A stretch of DNA of 64,000 nucleotides from Achromobacter pestifer (lineage in GTDB: Bacteria; Pseudomonadota; Gammaproteobacteria; Burkholderiales; Burkholderiaceae_B), in contig NZ_CP053985.1 in the NCBI RefSeq assembly GCF_013267355.1, positions 1,674,001 through 1,738,000 of the forward strand, read 5' to 3'. Made by a program: the position numbers and the translations under genes. The notes beneath the pieces were generated by a model. The model did not search any database and had not been told where the DNA came from. It saw only the letters and a program-made list of their open reading frames with translations. Shown one piece after another: positions 6,848 through 15,127 of the stretch. Each line of letters opens with the position of its first letter. Within the stretch, counting starts at the first letter, position 1.

Positions 6848-8504
6848 TGGAGGCTCCTTGCGCGCCACAGGCGCGTTCAATGGCGGCCAGCACCGTATCC
6901 AGCGATGGCGAGCGCCACCGGCCGCAAACATGGCCGTCAGGCCGCAAGAGATAGGCCATGCCGGCCTGCGGCGTATCCCCGGGCGCCGGACTCCCTGCCG
7001 GCATCGCAGGCACGACACAACGGCCGGGCAGGAATCGCCACCCGGCCGAGGCCGTCATCGCTTCCAGCGCCTCTTGCTCCGGCCAGCCGCCGAACGCCAG
7101 CAAGGTAAAGCCGCCGGGCGTCAGCAGATCGGTCAGGTGTCCGCCATCCTCCGTGCCGCAATCCATCAGCGGCGCACCCGGCGCCCAATCGCCGCCGCTC
7201 TCATCGTCCGTCGACAAGGGCGATCCCGCATAAGCGATGGCTCGCGTCTGCCGTGGATTGACCAGGCGCGCGATGCCGGGATGCCGGCCCGCCAGCGACA
7301 GGCTGGCCTCGCGCATCAGATCGAAACCTCGATGCGGCGGCGACATGAACTCAGTGCTGCGCATGGCGTTCTCCGCATTGATGTGGAAGGCCTGCCGTCG
7401 CTCGCGGCAATAGCTGTCCAGCAGGGCATCCGCGCCCTTGCCTTGCAGCACGGCCGCCAGTTTCCAGACCAGGTTGTCGGCGTCGTCGAAGCCCGAGTTC
7501 AACCCGCGCACGCCGAAAATCGGCATGGCATGCGCAGCGTTGCCCGCAAACAGGATGCGGCCATGACGATAGGCATCCAAGGTCATCGCGCCAGCGCGGT
7601 ACACCGAGGTCCACACCGGCATCCATGGCAGATGCCCTTCGCCGATGGCGTCCAGATGCGTCTGCACGAACGCTTGCACCTGATCCGGCAGCAAGGCTTG
7701 CGCGGCATCCACGCCGGCCGCCAGTTGATAGTCCACGCGCCAGATGTTGTCCGGCTGCCGGTGCATCAGGATGGTGGTACCGCGCGCCCAGGGCGGATCG
7801 AACCAGGCGCGGCGCTCCGCGGGATGCTCGCTGGCCAGTTCGATATCGACGATCGCATAGCGACCTTGATAGCCCGTTCCCTTCAGTTCCAGCCCCAGGC
7901 TGGAGCGTATGAAACTCTGGCCGCCATCGCAGGCCAGCAGCCAATCGGCGCGAGTCTCGTAGCTACCCAGCGGATTCTCGATCCGCACGCTCACGCCCGC
8001 CGCGTCGGGCCGGCATGCGGCCACCTTGCTGGCCCAGCGGATATCCACCCGCCCCGGGAAAAGGCTATTGATCTCGTCGATGGCGTCCAGCAGGAACTGT
8101 TCGATGTAGTACTGCTGCAGATTGATCATCGGCGGATACTTGTCGCCCGACGCCGACGGCATGTCGAACACCAGCACTTCCTCGGTGCCGTAGTAGCTGC
8201 GACCCCGGGTCCAGGCCAGGCCCTTCTCCATGAATGCCGGCGCCACGCCCAGGCGGTCCAGGATTTCCAGGCTGCGGCGCGAAATACAGGCCGCCCGGCT
8301 GCCCTCGCAGACCGAATCGTCAGCCTCGATCACGACGCTGCCTATGCCCTGCCGGGCCAGGCCCAGCGCCGCCGCCAACCCCACTGGACCGCCGCCCGCG
8401 ATCAGCACGCGATGATGCAGCGCTTCATCGCCTTGCGGGGCCAGCCTGGGAAGCGAAGGCGGGAAACGCCGGTACTCGAAGGGTCCGATTCTTTCTAGGG
8501 GCAT
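6840..8504 (-). CDS. FAD-dependent aromatic monooxygenase
   Basis: The protein has 554 residues from the ATG at 8504, which has an AGGA upstream; a TTG two codons earlier is less likely. It is a PHBH-fold group A flavin hydroxylase resembling the MhpA/PheA/TfdB set: GGGPVGLAAALGLARQG for FAD near residues 37-53, the middle LLACDGG segment corresponding to the DG motif, and GRILFAGNAAHAMP followed by GVRGLNSGFDDADNLVWKLA. The usual GD pair reads GN here. The C-terminal thioredoxin-like domain is present. It would use NAD(P)H and O2 to hydroxylate a phenolic substrate as the first step of the operon's pathway. Confidence 0.9.
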   Translation of the reverse strand: MPLERIGPFEYRRFPPSLPRLAPQGDEALHHRVLIAGGGPVGLAAALGLARQGIGSVVIEADDSVCEGSRAACISRRSLEILDRLGVAPAFMEKGLAWTRGRSYYGTEEVLVFDMPSASGDKYPPMINLQQYYIEQFLLDAIDEINSLFPGRVDIRWASKVAACRPDAAGVSVRIENPLGSYETRADWLLACDGGQSFIRSSLGLELKGTGYQGRYAIVDIELASEHPAERRAWFDPPWARGTTILMHRQPDNIWRVDYQLAAGVDAAQALLPDQVQAFVQTHLDAIGEGHLPWMPVWTSVYRAGAMTLDAYRHGRILFAGNAAHAMPIFGVRGLNSGFDDADNLVWKLAAVLQGKGADALLDSYCRERRQAFHINAENAMRSTEFMSPPHRGFDLMREASLSLAGRHPGIARLVNPRQTRAIAYAGSPLSTDDESGGDWAPGAPLMDCGTEDGGHLTDLLTPGGFTLLAFGGWPEQEALEAMTASAGWRFLPGRCVVPAMPAGSPAPGDTPQAGMAYLLRPDGHVCGRWRSPSLDTVLAAIERACGAQGASND

Positions 8505-8578
8505 GCGCAAGTCCTGATCGTGTCATCAAACGGCCGTATTGGCTTGCGTCATATTCTGCTGGGCCGGACTGGTTAATA

Positions 8579-8598
8579 TGTCCTAATTAATCAGGACA
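8579..8598. promoter_or_regulatory. 20-bp palindrome, probable operator
   Basis: TGTCCTAATTAATCAGGACA reads as two 10-base arms matching at 9 of 10 positions. It lies 12 bases before the LuxR-type start codon and 74 bases before the divergent monooxygenase start. That position suits a regulator controlling both genes, most simply the LuxR-type protein itself. Confidence 0.65.
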
Positions 8599-8610
8599 GG
8601 CTAACCCGCG

Positions 8611-9414
8611 ATGAAACTGCTGCCCCTGCCGCCGCGCCCCCCTCCTCCCGGCCAGGCGCTGAGCATCGCGCTGATGAATGCGATCGGCGCCGACAACTTT
8701 GCCGCCGAGGTGCTGGGCGCACTGGGCGCCACACTGCCCGCCAGCCATTGCACGGTGTTTGCGCTGCGCAGCAGCGGGCGCGTCGAAGCCGTTTCGAGCG
8801 CCAGCGCCATCGGCGAAGTGGCGACGCTGACCGCCCTCGAGTACATGCGCCTGGGCTTCGACAAACAGGACTCCAACATGAACTGGCTATCCCGGCGCAA
8901 GCCCGCCAAAGCGCGCCAGCTCTGGATCGGACACCAGTTCGCCAAAGAAGTCGCCGATGCCCACTACCGCCGCGTCTGCTACGACGACCCGGGCATACGC
9001 GAACGCATGTCGCTGCTTGCCGTCTTCCCCGACGGCTACCGGGTCGCGGTCAGCCTGCACCGGAATTTTTCGTATCCGGACTACGGCCCCAAGGATTTCG
9101 AGCGCATGTCGCAACACGCGCCCCTGATTGCGGCGGCGGTCATGCGCCATGTCCAGGTGACCCGCCGCGCACCCGCGGACCAGCCGCTGCAGGTTCAGCT
9201 CATGACCAAGCTATCCGGACGGGAACGGCAGTTGATCACCCATGTGTTGGACGGGCTGACAACCAAGAAGGCCGCGCGCGAAATGGGCGTGTCCGAGACC
9301 ACCGCGCTGACGTACCGCTACCGGGCTTTCCAGCACCTGGGCGTGCGCAACCATCGGGAACTCATGGTGCTGCTGGGCGCGAGCGCACCCAAACGCGGCA
9401 GGCAAGCGCGCTGA
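8611..9414 (+). CDS. LuxR-family transcriptional regulator
   Basis: The 267-residue protein has a proline-rich start and a roughly 150-residue sensory region that I do not match to a known ligand domain; it lacks a convincing acyl-homoserine-lactone pocket signature. A C-terminal LuxR-type helix-turn-helix follows at about 200-255, beginning LSGRERQLITHVLDGLTTKK and continuing MGVSETTALTYRYRAFQHLGV. It is divergent from the monooxygenase operon and separated by about 105 bases containing the 20-bp palindrome. A pathway-specific activator responding to the aromatic substrate is the likely role, by context. Confidence 0.85.
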   Translation: MKLLPLPPRPPPPGQALSIALMNAIGADNFAAEVLGALGATLPASHCTVFALRSSGRVEAVSSASAIGEVATLTALEYMRLGFDKQDSNMNWLSRRKPAKARQLWIGHQFAKEVADAHYRRVCYDDPGIRERMSLLAVFPDGYRVAVSLHRNFSYPDYGPKDFERMSQHAPLIAAAVMRHVQVTRRAPADQPLQVQLMTKLSGRERQLITHVLDGLTTKKAAREMGVSETTALTYRYRAFQHLGVRNHRELMVLLGASAPKRGRQAR

Positions 9415-9489
9415 CTGGCATGCCGCGCGACCGCTGCAGTCATGGAGACGTCAGTCCCGCGAACGCCATGTAACCGGCTCCTCGCCGCT

Positions 9490-10395
9490 CTACTTGCTGG
9501 AGTAAACCAGGCTGTCGCGGGTGGCGATCAGGCAGTCGATAAAACACTCGGCGGCCGGCGTGGGCGGCGATTCCTTCTTCGCCAGAATTGAGATGCGGGC
9601 AGAGGGAAGCTCATGCGCCAACGGCATCATGCGCATGTGCGACGGCAGAAGATCGTGCTCGAACAAGGGGCGCACGAAGATGCCCAGCGCATCGCTTTTT
9701 GCCATGATCGCCAGCGCAACGGCCACCGAATGACAGGCGATGGTGTCACGCGGCATGGACAGGCCGTGCGCGGCGAAGGCCATCCGCAACAGATTTGCGG
9801 GAGCTTCCGTGTTGCCGGGCACCAGCCAAGGCGCGTCGTGCAGTTCAGTCAGGCTGCGGGCCTTGCGCAGCGGATGGCCAAGACGCGCGCCGACCGCAAG
9901 CGGCAGCGTGAACAAAGGACGGTGCGCAAAACCGTCGCTGATCTCTCCGTCATACTCGGTTTGCACCAGAAAATCGTAGCGGCCCGACTCCAGTTGCTCG
10001 TGGCTGAAGGGCGGCGCCACTTCATTGAACGAAACCGCCACGCGCGGCATGCGTGCGCGGAAAGCGACCAGCGCTTCCGGCACGACGACCAGCGCCGCCG
10101 AACTCACAGCCAGGTTCAATGTGCCGCCTTCGCCGTCGCGCATCTGTCCGATTTCCTCGCGCGCCCGGCGGGTCTCCTGCAGAATGACGATGGCCCGCTT
10201 GTACAACGCTTCGCCGTAGGTAGTCAGTTCCACGCCCTTGACGCTGCGGCGCACCAGATCGACGCCCACGCTCTGCTCAAGTTCGCGCAAGCTGCGTGTG
10301 GCCGCAGGCTGCGTCACGGCGAGCGCACGCGCCGCGGCCCGGATGCTGCCATGCTCGGCGATCAGCGCAAAGGCGCGCAATTGACGTAGGTTCAT
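9490..10395 (-). CDS. LysR-family transcriptional regulator
   Basis: This is a 301-residue LysR-type protein. The N-terminal winged helix covers residues 1-60 (MNLRQLRAFALIAEHGSIRAA, then AVTQPAATRSLRELEQSVGV), and the rest is a periplasmic-binding-protein-like effector domain starting at about 90. The effector is unknown. It is divergent from the MFS relic and the MFS/DUF2817 operon, which are its likely targets because LysR genes usually face what they control. The intervening 370 bases carry repeated promoter-like elements. Confidence 0.9.
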   Translation of the reverse strand: MNLRQLRAFALIAEHGSIRAAARALAVTQPAATRSLRELEQSVGVDLVRRSVKGVELTTYGEALYKRAIVILQETRRAREEIGQMRDGEGGTLNLAVSSAALVVVPEALVAFRARMPRVAVSFNEVAPPFSHEQLESGRYDFLVQTEYDGEISDGFAHRPLFTLPLAVGARLGHPLRKARSLTELHDAPWLVPGNTEAPANLLRMAFAAHGLSMPRDTIACHSVAVALAIMAKSDALGIFVRPLFEHDLLPSHMRMMPLAHELPSARISILAKKESPPTPAAECFIDCLIATRDSLVYSSK

Positions 10396-10450
10396 ACGTT
10401 CGGCTCCGGCGGATTCTTCCAGATATAAAAAAAACAGATCACAACGGACG

Positions 10451-10465
10451 ATTTCTGTCTTTTTT
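10451..10465 (+). repeat. partial copy of the shared promoter element
   Basis: ATTTCTGTCTTTTTT, preceded by an A-rich run, matches the upstream half of the element seen at 10658, 11401 and 17292. The downstream TATAGT half is degraded here. It sits just behind the LysR start in a 370-base gap (10396-10765) that otherwise contains only the fuller copy at 10658-10694 and a leader hairpin. Confidence 0.4.
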
Positions 10466-10657
10466 ATTCTATGGCAACCCTGTAGCGGCCGCGAGCGGAA
10501 ACTCTGGATCCGGGCTCAGGGGCAGCCACCGCGGACACGCCGCTGGAAGCCAGAGGATTGCGGCTTGCCTTCAAGCAAGATCGCGGGTCGTCCTGGCATA
10601 TGCGCAGAATTTCCCAGTTATTTCACCCTATAAGAAAAAGTATTCATTAGAACGTAA

Positions 10658-10694
10658 ATTCTGTCTTTTTCTTATTTCAAGGCATCCTTATAGT
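10658..10694 (+). promoter_or_regulatory. shared promoter element, copy A
   Basis: ATTCTGTCTTTTTC, then 17 bases, then TATAGT. The same arrangement and the same 17-base spacing occur before the MFS operon (11401) and the chemoreceptor (17292). TATAGT fits a -10 hexamer. The T-rich block is at the -35 position but does not match TTGACA, suggesting activator dependence or another sigma factor. Confidence 0.6.
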
Positions 10695-10738
10695 CCCTTC
10701 GAAAAGGGAGGCCGGTGCCCGCAGCCACGGACCGGCAA

Positions 10739-10759
10739 CCCTCTCAACAGACACGAGGG
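10739..10759 (+). promoter_or_regulatory. leader hairpin covering the ribosome site, copy A
   Basis: CCCTC pairs with GAGGG across an 11-base loop. The right arm contains the Shine-Dalgarno sequence 5-6 bases before the ATG at 10766. The equivalent place in the MFS leader (11481-11502) can form a shorter version. It may modulate translation. Confidence 0.35.
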
Positions 10760-10765
10760 GAAACC

Positions 10766-11290
10766 ATGTCTATCGCCATCGCCGTGGCCGCGCCCAACGC
10801 GCTGCACACACCATCCATGCGCCATGACGCTGACGCTATGGCTGATGGGGCGGTCTATCTGCGCAAATGGCGCGAACCTCCGCCTGATGAAGTCATGAGC
10901 GGAAAAGTCATGGCCGAAACTCGCCTGGCCGTCCCTACCCCTCTTTCCGACGCGCAGCTCCATGCCATCAAGCAAATTCTGGCATGTCTGTCGGATATTG
11001 GCGCCTCCCCGTTGGACACCCTGACCGGTGAATACGAAGCACGCCCCTACCAGCTTATCGGTCCCAACGATTCCTCGCCGGAAACCGACGGCGTCTTCTA
11101 TTTGCTGATCACCCGTTGGCCCACCCCCCAGGCAGCCATCACCTGGCAAGCGTCAACGGCGTATAGAGCGCTGCAAGGCATCGGCGCCGTGACCTCCGAC
11201 ACCTTCATGGCCCTGCCTGAGACCCGGCCGCTCGATCATCTGCGCGACGACAAGTTGCAGCGGGAATCGACGCCAGATGGCCATAAATAG
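10766..11290 (+). CDS. chimeric ORF beginning with a truncated MFS copy
   Basis: The 174-residue frame starts with the same 19 residues as the MFS gene at 11509 apart from two changes, and shares its leader. At 10821-10850 the DNA then matches MFS positions 11788-11817, but in a different reading frame, so about 220 bases are missing. A short further match (GCGCAAATGG) occurs at 10861. From about 10895 on, the sequence is unrelated to the transporter and I do not recognise it; it has its own possible start at 10895. Either the tail is a real small gene with a captured leader, or the whole is a decayed paralogue. Confidence 0.5.
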   Translation: MSIAIAVAAPNALHTPSMRHDADAMADGAVYLRKWREPPPDEVMSGKVMAETRLAVPTPLSDAQLHAIKQILACLSDIGASPLDTLTGEYEARPYQLIGPNDSSPETDGVFYLLITRWPTPQAAITWQASTAYRALQGIGAVTSDTFMALPETRPLDHLRDDKLQRESTPDGHK

Positions 11291-11400
11291 GCCACCACGC
11301 CTGGAGAACCCGCCACGGCCTGCGCAACCCAAGGCCGCCTAACGAAAGGTGAAACGAAAGGGGGACTGATCTATACAAAAAAGTGTTCACTAAAACATAT

Positions 11401-11437
11401 TTTCTTTCTTTTTCTTATCCCAGGGCATCCGTATAGT
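11401..11437 (+). promoter_or_regulatory. shared promoter element, copy B (MFS operon)
   Basis: TTTCTTTCTTTTTC, 17 bases, TATAGT. This copy precedes the MFS/DUF2817 operon by 71 bases and is highly similar to copy A on both sides, including the GGCATCC just before the -10 hexamer. Confidence 0.6.
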
Positions 11438-11480
11438 GCCCTTCGGGGGGAGCCCAAGGCTCGGAGCCACGGACCGGCAA

Positions 11481-11502
11481 CCCTCTAAAACAGACACAAG
11501 GG
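11481..11502 (+). promoter_or_regulatory. leader hairpin covering the ribosome site, copy B
   Basis: CCCT can pair with AGGG, whose right arm lies in AAGGGG, the Shine-Dalgarno sequence of the MFS gene. The stem is only 4 bp, shorter than in copy A. The preceding CCACGGACCGGCAACC is identical in the two leaders. Confidence 0.3.
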
Positions 11503-11508
11503 GAACCC

Positions 11509-12855
11509 ATGTCTATCACCATCGCAGCGGCCGCGCCCAACGCGCTGCACACACCATCCATGCGCCGGCGCGTCATCGCCGGCACCACCATCGGCAACGC
11601 ACTCGAATTCTTCGACTTCACCGTTTTCACTTTCCTGATGCTGGTGCTCGGGCCTCTGTTTTTCCCGGCGGCCTCGGGCTACGGCCAATTGCTGTTGACC
11701 ACCGCCACCTTCGGCGTGGGTTTCCTCATGCGCCCCGTGGGCGGCATGCTCATCGGCTCCTATGCCGACCGCCACGGCCGCCGCGCGGCCATGACACTGA
11801 CCCTGTGGCTGATGGGCCTGGGCTGCGCCTTGATCGCGGTGGCCCCCACCTATGCGCAAATGGGCATGGCCGGCCCGGTCATGATGGTGCTGGCCCGCCT
11901 GATCCAGGGCTTCGCCGCCGGCGGCGAAGTCGGCGCCTCGACCACCCTGCTGGTCGAACACGCTCCACGCGGCAAGCGCGCCTTCTATTCCAGCTGGCAA
12001 TTCGGCAGCCAATCGCTGGGCGTGATGCTTGGAGCCTTGGTCGTAACGCTGCTCACCATGGGGCTGAGCACGGCACAGATGCAGGCCTGGGGCTGGCGCG
12101 TGCCCTTCGTGATCGGCATCCTGACCGTGCCCGTGGGCGCCTACATCCGCCGCAACCTCGAAGAAACGCTGACCAGCCCGCCCGCGAACACCGGCGCGCC
12201 GCAGGCCGTGACCGCTCATCGCACCATCGCCCATCAGCCTTTGCGCCGCATCTTCTCGGAATACAAGCTCACCATACTCAAGGGCATCCTGCTGCTGATC
12301 GGCGGCATGGTCAGCACGCAGATCCTCAGCTTCTACATGCCGGCGTATGCCAACCGGGAACTGGGCTTGCCGGCAACTTCGACGCTGTCGGCCAGTGTCG
12401 TGTTCGGCGCAGTTGGCTTCCTTATCGCTCCTTTCGTCGGCATGCTGGCCGACCGCTACGGCCGCAAACGCGTGATCTTCTGGTCGCGCCTGGCAACCCT
12501 GATCGTCCTGCTGCCTTGCTTCCAGTGGCTCATGGCCGCTCCCAGCACCGAACGGCTGATGCTGCTCGTCGCCCTGTTCGCGCTCCTGGTGGCACTGCAG
12601 TCGGCGCCGGCATTCACAATGCTGCCCGAACTCTTCCCCAAGGCCGTGCGCACGACCGGCATGTCGGTGGTGTATGGATTGGGTATCTCCGTGTTCGGCG
12701 GCTTTGCGCAATTCTTCGTGACCTGGCTGCTGCACGTGACCGGCAACTCCATGGCCCCGGCGTGGTTCCTGATGGTGGCCATCGCGCTTTCAACGGTGGT
12801 GCTGTTCTGGATCGACGACCGCACGCATGACGACATCGACGGCCAGGAGGCTTGA
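11509..12855 (+). CDS. MFS transporter, metabolite:H+ symporter type
   Basis: The 448-residue protein has about 12 hydrophobic segments and resembles the MHS (citrate/alpha-ketoglutarate/proline symporter) branch: GTTIGNALEFFDFTVFTF in the first helix, the ADRHGRRAAM loop after helix 2-3 and a second ADRYGRKRVIF loop after helix 8, both MFS signatures. It imports a small organic acid or zwitterion using protons. AAGGGG precedes the ATG. The stop codon abuts the start of the first DUF2817 gene, so transporter and hydrolase are co-translated, implying that the imported compound is the DUF2817 substrate. Confidence 0.92.
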   Translation: MSITIAAAAPNALHTPSMRRRVIAGTTIGNALEFFDFTVFTFLMLVLGPLFFPAASGYGQLLLTTATFGVGFLMRPVGGMLIGSYADRHGRRAAMTLTLWLMGLGCALIAVAPTYAQMGMAGPVMMVLARLIQGFAAGGEVGASTTLLVEHAPRGKRAFYSSWQFGSQSLGVMLGALVVTLLTMGLSTAQMQAWGWRVPFVIGILTVPVGAYIRRNLEETLTSPPANTGAPQAVTAHRTIAHQPLRRIFSEYKLTILKGILLLIGGMVSTQILSFYMPAYANRELGLPATSTLSASVVFGAVGFLIAPFVGMLADRYGRKRVIFWSRLATLIVLLPCFQWLMAAPSTERLMLLVALFALLVALQSAPAFTMLPELFPKAVRTTGMSVVYGLGISVFGGFAQFFVTWLLHVTGNSMAPAWFLMVAIALSTVVLFWIDDRTHDDIDGQEA

Positions 12856-13947
12856 ATGCAGCACGGTTCCAGTTACTTTTCCCGCAGCTACGAAGAAGCG
12901 CGCCATCGTTTCGTGCTGGCAGCCAAACCGCTCGCCACGCAGTTTCAATCCTATGTCATTGAACCCGCCGGCCGCGCGGGCGAAGCCCTGGCGACCGATG
13001 TCGCGCTGATCGGGCCGGCGGATGCGGAACGGCTGTTGATCATGACCTCCGCCACCCATGGCGTTGAGGGTTTCTGCGGCTCGGGCTGTCAATTGGCCCT
13101 GTTGGACGATGCCCCCATGCTGGAACGCGCCCGCAGGGCCGGCGTGGCCTTGCTGCTCGTGCACGCAATCAACCCTTACGGGTTTTCCTGGCTGGCGCGC
13201 ACGAACGAAGACAATGTCGACCTGAACCGCAATGACCAGTCCTTCGACGGACGTCCCCTGCCGCAGAACCCCGGATACGCCGGGGTCCATGATCTGCTGC
13301 TGCCCGCGGAATGGCCGCCCACGGCCTCGAACGCCGCGCGCATCGATGCCTATGTCGCCGAACACGGCCGGGCGGCCTTTGCGCAAGTCGTGACCCGCGG
13401 ACAGTACACACACGCCGATGGCCTGTTCTATGGCGGCACCCACCTCACGGCGTCGCTGCTGAATCTGCGGCATATCCTGCAGCAGCACGGCAGCCGCAGC
13501 AAGCATATCGGCTGGATCGATGTGCACACAGGCTTGGGGCCGCGCGGGCACGGCGAAAAAATATACGCGGGCCGCCGCGACGCCGCCGCGGTCGCGCGCG
13601 CGCGACTATGGTGGGGTAGCGATATCGCGGTTCCCTACGAAGGCAGCTCCGCATCCGCGGACATTACCGGCCAGTTGGCGGGATTGATCTACCAAACGAG
13701 CCCGGACGCCCAACACACGCTGATGGCGCTGGAGTTCGGCACCCTGCCCTTTGAAGCCATGATCGAAGCGCTGCGCGGCCGCAACTGGCTGCTTGCGCAT
13801 CCCGAGGCGGATGATGCCAAGCGCGACGCAATTCTGAACGCCACCCTGGATGCGTTCTATTGCGACGCCTCCGATTGGCACGGCATGATCTTGGGCCAGA
13901 GCCGGGTCGCCGTGTTGCAAGCATTGGCCGGTTTACAGGAGGCGTGA
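12856..13947 (+). CDS. DUF2817 protein (M14 carboxypeptidase-like), complete active site
   Basis: This 363-residue protein belongs to the DUF2817 family, related to M14 zinc carboxypeptidases and aspartoacylases. The zinc ligands His68 and Glu71 lie in THGVEGFCGSG and His224 in WIDVHTGLGPRG. NVDLNRN at 120-126 is the substrate carboxylate-binding Arg motif, and Glu293 in LEFGT is the expected catalytic base. No signal peptide is present, so it acts in the cytoplasm. It probably hydrolyses an amide bond in whatever the MFS protein imports. It overlaps the next gene by one base. All expected residues are present, unlike its neighbour. Confidence 0.88.
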   Translation: MQHGSSYFSRSYEEARHRFVLAAKPLATQFQSYVIEPAGRAGEALATDVALIGPADAERLLIMTSATHGVEGFCGSGCQLALLDDAPMLERARRAGVALLLVHAINPYGFSWLARTNEDNVDLNRNDQSFDGRPLPQNPGYAGVHDLLLPAEWPPTASNAARIDAYVAEHGRAAFAQVVTRGQYTHADGLFYGGTHLTASLLNLRHILQQHGSRSKHIGWIDVHTGLGPRGHGEKIYAGRRDAAAVARARLWWGSDIAVPYEGSSASADITGQLAGLIYQTSPDAQHTLMALEFGTLPFEAMIEALRGRNWLLAHPEADDAKRDAILNATLDAFYCDASDWHGMILGQSRVAVLQALAGLQEA

Positions 13948-15038
13948 TGCGAACCAGCGCCAGCTACTTCTCCCACAGCTACGCCCAGGCGCGCGAGCGC
14001 TTTGCGCAGGCGGCCAGGCCGCTCGCCGATTCATTCCACTCCTACGGCATCGACCATACGGGAAGCGAAGGCGAAGCGCTGGCCACCGATGTCGCTTACA
14101 TCGGCGATCCAGACGCCGATCGCGTCCTCATCATGACCTCTGCCGTGCTGGGTGTGGAAGGATTCTGCGGCTCGGGGTGTCAGCTGGCGCTGCTCGACGA
14201 TACCGTCATGCTGGCCCGTGCGCGCGAAGCCCGCGTGGCCTTGCTGCTGGTGCACGCGGTCAACCCATATGGTTATTCGTGGATCGCCCGCACCGATGAA
14301 TGCAACATAGACCTGAACCGCAACGGCCTGCCGTTCGACGGGCGGCCGTTGCCCATGAACCCGGACTACGCGCGGATACATGACCTGCTGCTGCCCGAGG
14401 AATGGCCTCCCACGCCTTCCAACCAGCAACTGATCGCCCAGTACATCGCCGAACACGGCCAATCCACCTTCGCGCAGGCAGTCTCGCGCGGCCAGTACAC
14501 ACATGCCGACGGCCTGTTCTACGGCGGCGACCGTCCGGCGGCATCGCTGCAGAACCTGCGCCGCATTCTGCACGAGCATGTGCGTACGCGCACCCATGTC
14601 GGCTGGATCGACGTGCATACCGGCTGGGGGCCGCGCGGCCATGGCGAAAAGCTCTATGCCGGCCGCCGCGACGATGCCGAAGTCGCTCGCGCGCGCCAGT
14701 GGTGGGGTAGCGATGTCACGGTTCCCTACCAGGGAAATTCGGTATCGGTCGATGTCTCCGGTCAGCTCGCCGATCTGATTTACCAGGCGTGCCCATTGTC
14801 CTTGCCGACCTCGATGGCGATCGTCTTCGGCGCCGTGCGTTTCGACGCCATGGTGCATGCCTTATGCGGCCGGAACTGGCTGCATGCGCATCCCGAGGCG
14901 CCCGCGGAATTGCGGCGCAGCATCCTGCAGACCACACTGGACGCGTTCTATTGCAACGAGTCGAATTGGCACGGCATGGTGCTCGGGCAAACCCGGGTGG
15001 CAGTGCTGCAAGCACTGCGCGGCTTACAGGCAGCTTGA
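13947..15038 (+). CDS. DUF2817 protein, zinc and catalytic residues lost
   Basis: This is a second DUF2817 protein of exactly the same length (363) and very similar sequence, following the first with a one-base overlap (TGATG). The frame is intact and GGAGG precedes the ATG at 13947. Residue 68 is Leu (codon CTG at 14148) where copy 1 has the zinc-binding His, and residue 293 is Val (codon GTC at 14823) where copy 1 has the catalytic Glu. The Arg motif NIDLNRN and the third ligand in DVHTGWGPRG remain. It is probably inactive as a hydrolase and may bind or regulate: a pseudoenzyme partner of copy 1. Confidence 0.88.
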   Translation: MRTSASYFSHSYAQARERFAQAARPLADSFHSYGIDHTGSEGEALATDVAYIGDPDADRVLIMTSAVLGVEGFCGSGCQLALLDDTVMLARAREARVALLLVHAVNPYGYSWIARTDECNIDLNRNGLPFDGRPLPMNPDYARIHDLLLPEEWPPTPSNQQLIAQYIAEHGQSTFAQAVSRGQYTHADGLFYGGDRPAASLQNLRRILHEHVRTRTHVGWIDVHTGWGPRGHGEKLYAGRRDDAEVARARQWWGSDVTVPYQGNSVSVDVSGQLADLIYQACPLSLPTSMAIVFGAVRFDAMVHALCGRNWLHAHPEAPAELRRSILQTTLDAFYCNESNWHGMVLGQTRVAVLQALRGLQAA

Positions 15039-15127
15039 CGCAGGCAGCCGCAAGGATAGCGCCGGCACTTTCCATCCTCGCAGCTCGGAAGGAGTTGGCT
15101 TCATCTCAAGATATGGAGGTGCATCAT

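Noticed and set aside
6858..8498. A 546-codon open frame opposite the FAD monooxygenase
   Set aside because: Shadow frame: the monooxygenase motifs are on the minus strand and this frame shows none.
11420..11508. Leader sequence CCACGGACCGGCAACC as a SAM- or glycine-riboswitch core
   Set aside because: Only short pieces resemble those cores; the flanking helices and remaining conserved blocks could not be placed, so it is reported only as a conserved leader.
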